DNA from: Actinomycetota bacterium
Lineage (GTDB): Bacteria > Actinomycetota > Actinomycetes > Nanopelagicales > Nanopelagicaceae
Reading direction: 5' to 3'
Length of the DNA: 8,408 nt
Assembly: GCA_026392775.1 (NCBI GenBank)
Contig: JAPLBK010000009.1
Coordinates: 1-8,408 of the forward strand
A model generated the notes under the pieces. That model was not told where the DNA came from. It worked only from the letters and a program-made list of their open reading frames with translations, and did no database searches. Shown here in pieces: positions 6,680 to 8,408 of this stretch (positions are counted from its first letter, which is position 1; the number at the start of each line of letters is the position of its first letter). The translations under genes and the position numbers were made by a program.

Positions 6680-7326
6680 GAACGGCTACCAACAACTGGT
6701 GATAAACCAACTGCTTTAGCTTTTGCATTCTTATCACCACATGCACTTAACCAGTTAGCTAACATCTGATGGCCATGTTCAGTAAGTACTGACTCTGGGT
6801 GAAACTGCACGCCTTCGATGGGTAATGTGCGATGGCGCATGGACATCACAATTCCTGATTCAGTAGATCCTGTGATTTCTAAATCTGCACCCACCGTGTC
6901 TCGCTCAACACACAGGGAGTGGTAACGAGTTGCTGTAAATGGTGATGGTAGATCTTCAAGAACACCTTGTTGTTGATGATGTACTAAAGAGGTTTTTCCA
7001 TGCAGTAGTTCTGGTGCCCGCGAAACTGTTGCACCAAATGCAACACCAATCGCTTGATGGCCTAAACACACACCAAAAACTGGAATCTTTTTCTCAGCGC
7101 AAAATTTAATCATTTCAACACTGACTCCAGCCTTTTCAGGAATGCCGGGTCCTGGTGAGATGAGAACACCTCCATAGTTCGCGGCATCTTCAGCCTTCAC
7201 GGCATCATTTCGAACCACGGTGCACTCTGCGCCTAGCTGCTGCAGGTATTGCACCAAGTTAAAGACAAAGGAGTCGTAGTTATCGACGACAAGGATCTTG
7301 GTGGCCATAGGAGCATTCTTGCTCAT
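6676..7326 (-). CDS. trpG: Anthranilate / aminodeoxychorismate synthase glutamine amidotransferase subunit
   Basis: A 216-residue class I glutamine amidotransferase that releases ammonia from glutamine for the chorismate-using partner TrpE (tryptophan) or PabB (folate). The core runs from ILVVDNYDSF (11-20) through SPGPGIP (57-63) and the nucleophile C87 in GVCLGHQ to HGKTS (109-113) and QFHPES with H176 and E178, completing the triad. No partner gene is in the window, and subunits of this type often serve both pathways, so trpG versus pabA cannot be decided. The position beside pknB matches M. tuberculosis trpG (Rv0013). Two starts are possible: ATG 7326 or ATG 7308, which gives the more typical short N-terminus; neither has a Shine-Dalgarno. 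The C-terminal 20 residues beyond the fold are Lys/Ala-rich. The stop overlaps that of pknB. Confidence 0.93.
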   Translation of the reverse strand: MSKNAPMATKILVVDNYDSFVFNLVQYLQQLGAECTVVRNDAVKAEDAANYGGVLISPGPGIPEKAGVSVEMIKFCAEKKIPVFGVCLGHQAIGVAFGATVSRAPELLHGKTSLVHHQQQGVLEDLPSPFTATRYHSLCVERDTVGADLEITGSTESGIVMSMRHRTLPIEGVQFHPESVLTEHGHQMLANWLSACGDKNAKAKAVGLSPVVGSRS

Positions 7327-7330
7327 GGTG

Positions 7331-7336
7331 TATCTT
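7331..7336 (+). promoter_or_regulatory. crgA: Leaderless-type -10 element of crgA
   Basis: TATCTT fits TAnnnT and ends 6 bases before the crgA ATG at 7343, and no Shine-Dalgarno precedes that ATG. This predicts a leaderless crgA mRNA. The -10 lies in the 16-base gap between the divergent trpG and crgA start codons, so upstream promoter contacts fall inside trpG. Confidence 0.55.
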
Positions 7337-7342
7337 TCGCGT

Positions 7343-7609
7343 ATGCCTAAATCAAAGCTTCGAAAGAAAGTCGCAGAAGCGCGCGCCCATAACCAGGAAG
7401 TTGTCGTTGAAACTCCTCATGGCCCGCTAGAGAGCCCTAAGTGGTTAGCCCCAACAATGGTCGCTGCCTTCTTGATTGGCTTGTTCTGGATTGTGATCTT
7501 CTATGTCACTCAGACCCAGTACCCAATCCCAGGCATTGGTGCATGGAACATGATTGTTGGCTTTAGCTTTATCGGTGTGGGCTTCTCACTAGCCACCCGC
7601 TGGCGTTAA
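7343..7609 (+). CDS. crgA: Cell division protein CrgA
   Basis: An 88-residue small membrane protein, close to the usual CrgA length (about 85-95). It has a basic N-terminus beginning MPKSKLRKK, a short cytosolic segment, SPKW (31-34), one membrane helix at about 37-56, a short outer loop QYPIPGIGAWN (59-69), a second helix at about 67-84 and the family C-terminus TRWR. In Streptomyces and mycobacteria CrgA sits in the divisome, binding FtsZ, penicillin-binding proteins and other septal proteins. ATG 7343 is preferred over the longer reading from 7298, which would overlap the start of trpG and add 15 residues unlike the family N-terminus. It is monocistronic here, between divergent trpG and convergent rhomboid genes. 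Confidence 0.93.
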   Translation: MPKSKLRKKVAEARAHNQEVVVETPHGPLESPKWLAPTMVAAFLIGLFWIVIFYVTQTQYPIPGIGAWNMIVGFSFIGVGFSLATRWR

Positions 7610-7672
7610 TACCTTCTTAATTACACGCATGTAATTCAATCCACATTGTGGGTAAAAGCTGTGGATAACTTC
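7610..7672. other. Convergent intergenic spacer with DnaA-box-like sites and a dyad
   Basis: This 63-base AT-rich gap separates the 3' ends of crgA and the rhomboid gene. It holds TTATCCACA (minus strand, 7668-7660, a perfect DnaA-box consensus), TTACCCACA (minus, 7655-7647, one mismatch) and CAATCCACA (plus, 7637-7645, two mismatches), next to a 7-bp inverted repeat at 7619-7636. No T-run follows the repeat on either strand, so an intrinsic terminator is not supported. Confidence 0.5.
7619..7636. repeat. Perfect inverted repeat AATTACA-N4-TGTAATT
   Basis: A 7-bp perfect dyad with a CGCA centre lies 9 bases after the crgA stop. The stem is AT-rich and lacks a T-tract, so it is a weak terminator candidate at best; it could be a protein binding site or a simple RNA 3' end structure. 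Confidence 0.45.
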
Positions 7673-8206
7673 TTATCTTTTATTCAGGGTTAATTGAGCG
7701 GCAATAACTCCGCCTACTAATCCACCTAGGTGGGCTTTCCAATCAATTCCGCCTAAAACAAAACCAATTGCAAAGTTAATTCCGATAATTACATAGATCG
7801 AACGTGTGTCTGTCCCGATGCGCTTTCCAACTATTGCAATGGCTCCAAATAAACCAAAGACGGCACCTGATGCACCCACTGAATAAGAGGAAGGAGATGC
7901 AAAGTAGGCAGAGGTTAAAGAGCCAGTAAGGAGTGAGACGAAAAAGATTAATAACATCTTATTCTTACCAAAAGCAGCTTCCAATGGATTGCCTAAAACC
8001 ATGAGGGCATACATATTAAAACCAAGGTGTAGTAGCCCGGCATGAACCAGTGAGACTGAAAATAATCGATACCACTGGTTAGTAGCCATTAAATAATCAA
8101 GATTGGGTAAAACTAAACGCATTTCGATTGATGGAACAACCATCTGCAGCAGATATGCACCGCATATTAATGCGATTAAAGAATAAGTAGCAGAACGCTT
8201 AAGCAA
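7673..8206 (-). CDS. Rhomboid family intramembrane serine protease
   Basis: A 177-residue polytopic membrane protein with about six hydrophobic segments. The rhomboid landmarks are all present: WYR (45-47) in the first loop, H60 and N64 in HLGFN (HxxxN), the nucleophile S113 in GASG followed by a GLFGA helix motif, and the catalytic H159 in AHLGG. It should cleave membrane proteins within or near the bilayer; no substrate can be named. The start is taken as TTG at 8206, the only usable start after an in-frame stop at 8227-8225. It overlaps the end of the upstream cyclophilin gene by 8 bases with no Shine-Dalgarno, implying coupled and probably weak initiation. Membrane helix 1 (about residues 7-25) is intact with this start. 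In Streptomyces a rhomboid gene also lies between crgA and a cyclophilin gene. Confidence 0.92.
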   Translation of the reverse strand: MLKRSATYSLIALICGAYLLQMVVPSIEMRLVLPNLDYLMATNQWYRLFSVSLVHAGLLHLGFNMYALMVLGNPLEAAFGKNKMLLIFFVSLLTGSLTSAYFASPSSYSVGASGAVFGLFGAIAIVGKRIGTDTRSIYVIIGINFAIGFVLGGIDWKAHLGGLVGGVIAAQLTLNKR

Positions 8207-8408
8207 CGGTGACGCTGTTGATTGTTATTGGTGTGGCTGGCTTATCTTGCCCACCAGTCTTTGCTTTAGCGATGGCATCAACCACAGCCTGGCTAGCAGA
8301 ATCCTTTACTTCACCAAAGATTGAGTGCTTGCGGTTTAACCAAGTAGTTGGTGCAACGGTAATAAAGAACTGTGAACCATTTGTTCCAGGACCTGAGTTA
8401 GCCATTGC
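8199..8408 (-). CDS. ppiA: Peptidyl-prolyl cis-trans isomerase, cyclophilin type (partial, 5' end off right edge)
   Basis: This is the C-terminal 69 residues of a cyclophilin, which speeds proline isomerisation in folding proteins. The visible part begins [17 protein letters not shown], the conserved segment that follows the active-site strand, then has [12 protein letters not shown], equivalent to the family WLDGKHVVFG, with the cyclosporin-site Trp and the catalytic-pocket His. It ends with the usual final strand (ITINSVTVA). The first Met visible (8405) is internal, because the frame continues to the window edge with the expected cyclophilin sequence, so the true start and any signal peptide lie to the right. 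It overlaps the rhomboid gene start by 8 bases. Position next to crgA and trpG matches M. tuberculosis ppiA (Rv0009). Confidence 0.92.
   Translation of the reverse strand, partial: AMANSGPGTNGSQFFITVAPTTWLNRKHSIFGEVKDSASQAVVDAIAKAKTGGQDKPATPITINSVTVA

Noticed and set aside
7298..7342. A 15-residue N-terminal extension of CrgA.
   Set aside because: It would begin inside trpG and add a hydrophobic stretch absent from CrgA; ATG 7343 matches the family start and the leaderless-type promoter.
8199..8206. A cyclophilin-rhomboid fusion broken by a frameshift.
   Set aside because: The cyclophilin ends normally at its last conserved strand and the rhomboid has a complete first membrane helix, so two overlapping genes explain the data better.
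1..8408. CRISPR arrays, insertion sequences, prophage or toxin-antitoxin genes.
   Set aside because: No direct-repeat arrays, transposase motifs or terminal inverted repeats were seen, and all long frames are accounted for by core genes.

Overview
The window looks like a piece of a streamlined, moderately low-GC actinobacterial chromosome, possibly a freshwater acI / Nanopelagicales-type genome (inference; no taxonomic marker gene is present). The case rests on gene order. PP2C phosphatase and PASTA kinase run convergent to trpG, followed by crgA, a rhomboid protease and a cyclophilin, which is the actinobacterial block near the replication origin. Actinobacterial-type promoters and very tight packing add support: genes overlap by 4 to 8 bases, start codons are divergent by 16 to 27 bases, and no gene-free stretch exceeds about 120 bases.

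Layout: (i) 1-494, minus strand: the N-terminal 164 codons of a membrane protein that I recognise as the Sdh1-type succinate dehydrogenase anchor; the rest lies off the left edge. (ii) 615-700, minus: tRNA-Ser(UGA) with encoded CCA. (iii) 749-4325, minus: a coupled operon of glycerophosphodiester phosphodiesterase, prephenate dehydratase (pheA), seryl-tRNA synthetase (serS) and a Cof-type HAD phosphatase. (iv) 4353-6679, plus: pstP-like phosphatase and pknB-like kinase sharing an ATGA overlap. (v) 6676-7326, minus: glutamine amidotransferase trpG/pabA, whose stop codon overlaps the pknB stop. (vi) 7343-7609, plus: crgA. (vii) 7610-7672: a short intergenic spacer with one perfect and two imperfect DnaA boxes plus a dyad. 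(viii) 7673-8408, minus: a rhomboid protease overlapping the 3' end of a cyclophilin gene that enters from the right edge.

Functionally, pstP/pknB form a writer/eraser pair for Ser/Thr phosphorylation, and PknB carries extracellular PASTA repeats that in relatives sense peptidoglycan. crgA is a divisome protein, so the right half concerns envelope growth and division. The left operon mixes Phe biosynthesis, Ser-tRNA charging and lipid head-group turnover; its members are also near one another in Mycobacterium tuberculosis (glpQ1, pheA, serS), so this is conserved neighbourhood rather than a pathway.

I do not see an undescribed multi-gene defence, mobile or biosynthetic system. The points most worth a second look are the condensed pstP-pknB module (no rodA, pbpA or pknA between them and a phosphatase lacking its membrane anchor), the DnaA-box cluster between crgA and the rhomboid gene, the Cys/His-rich succinate dehydrogenase anchor cut by the left edge, and the back-to-back leaderless-type promoters.
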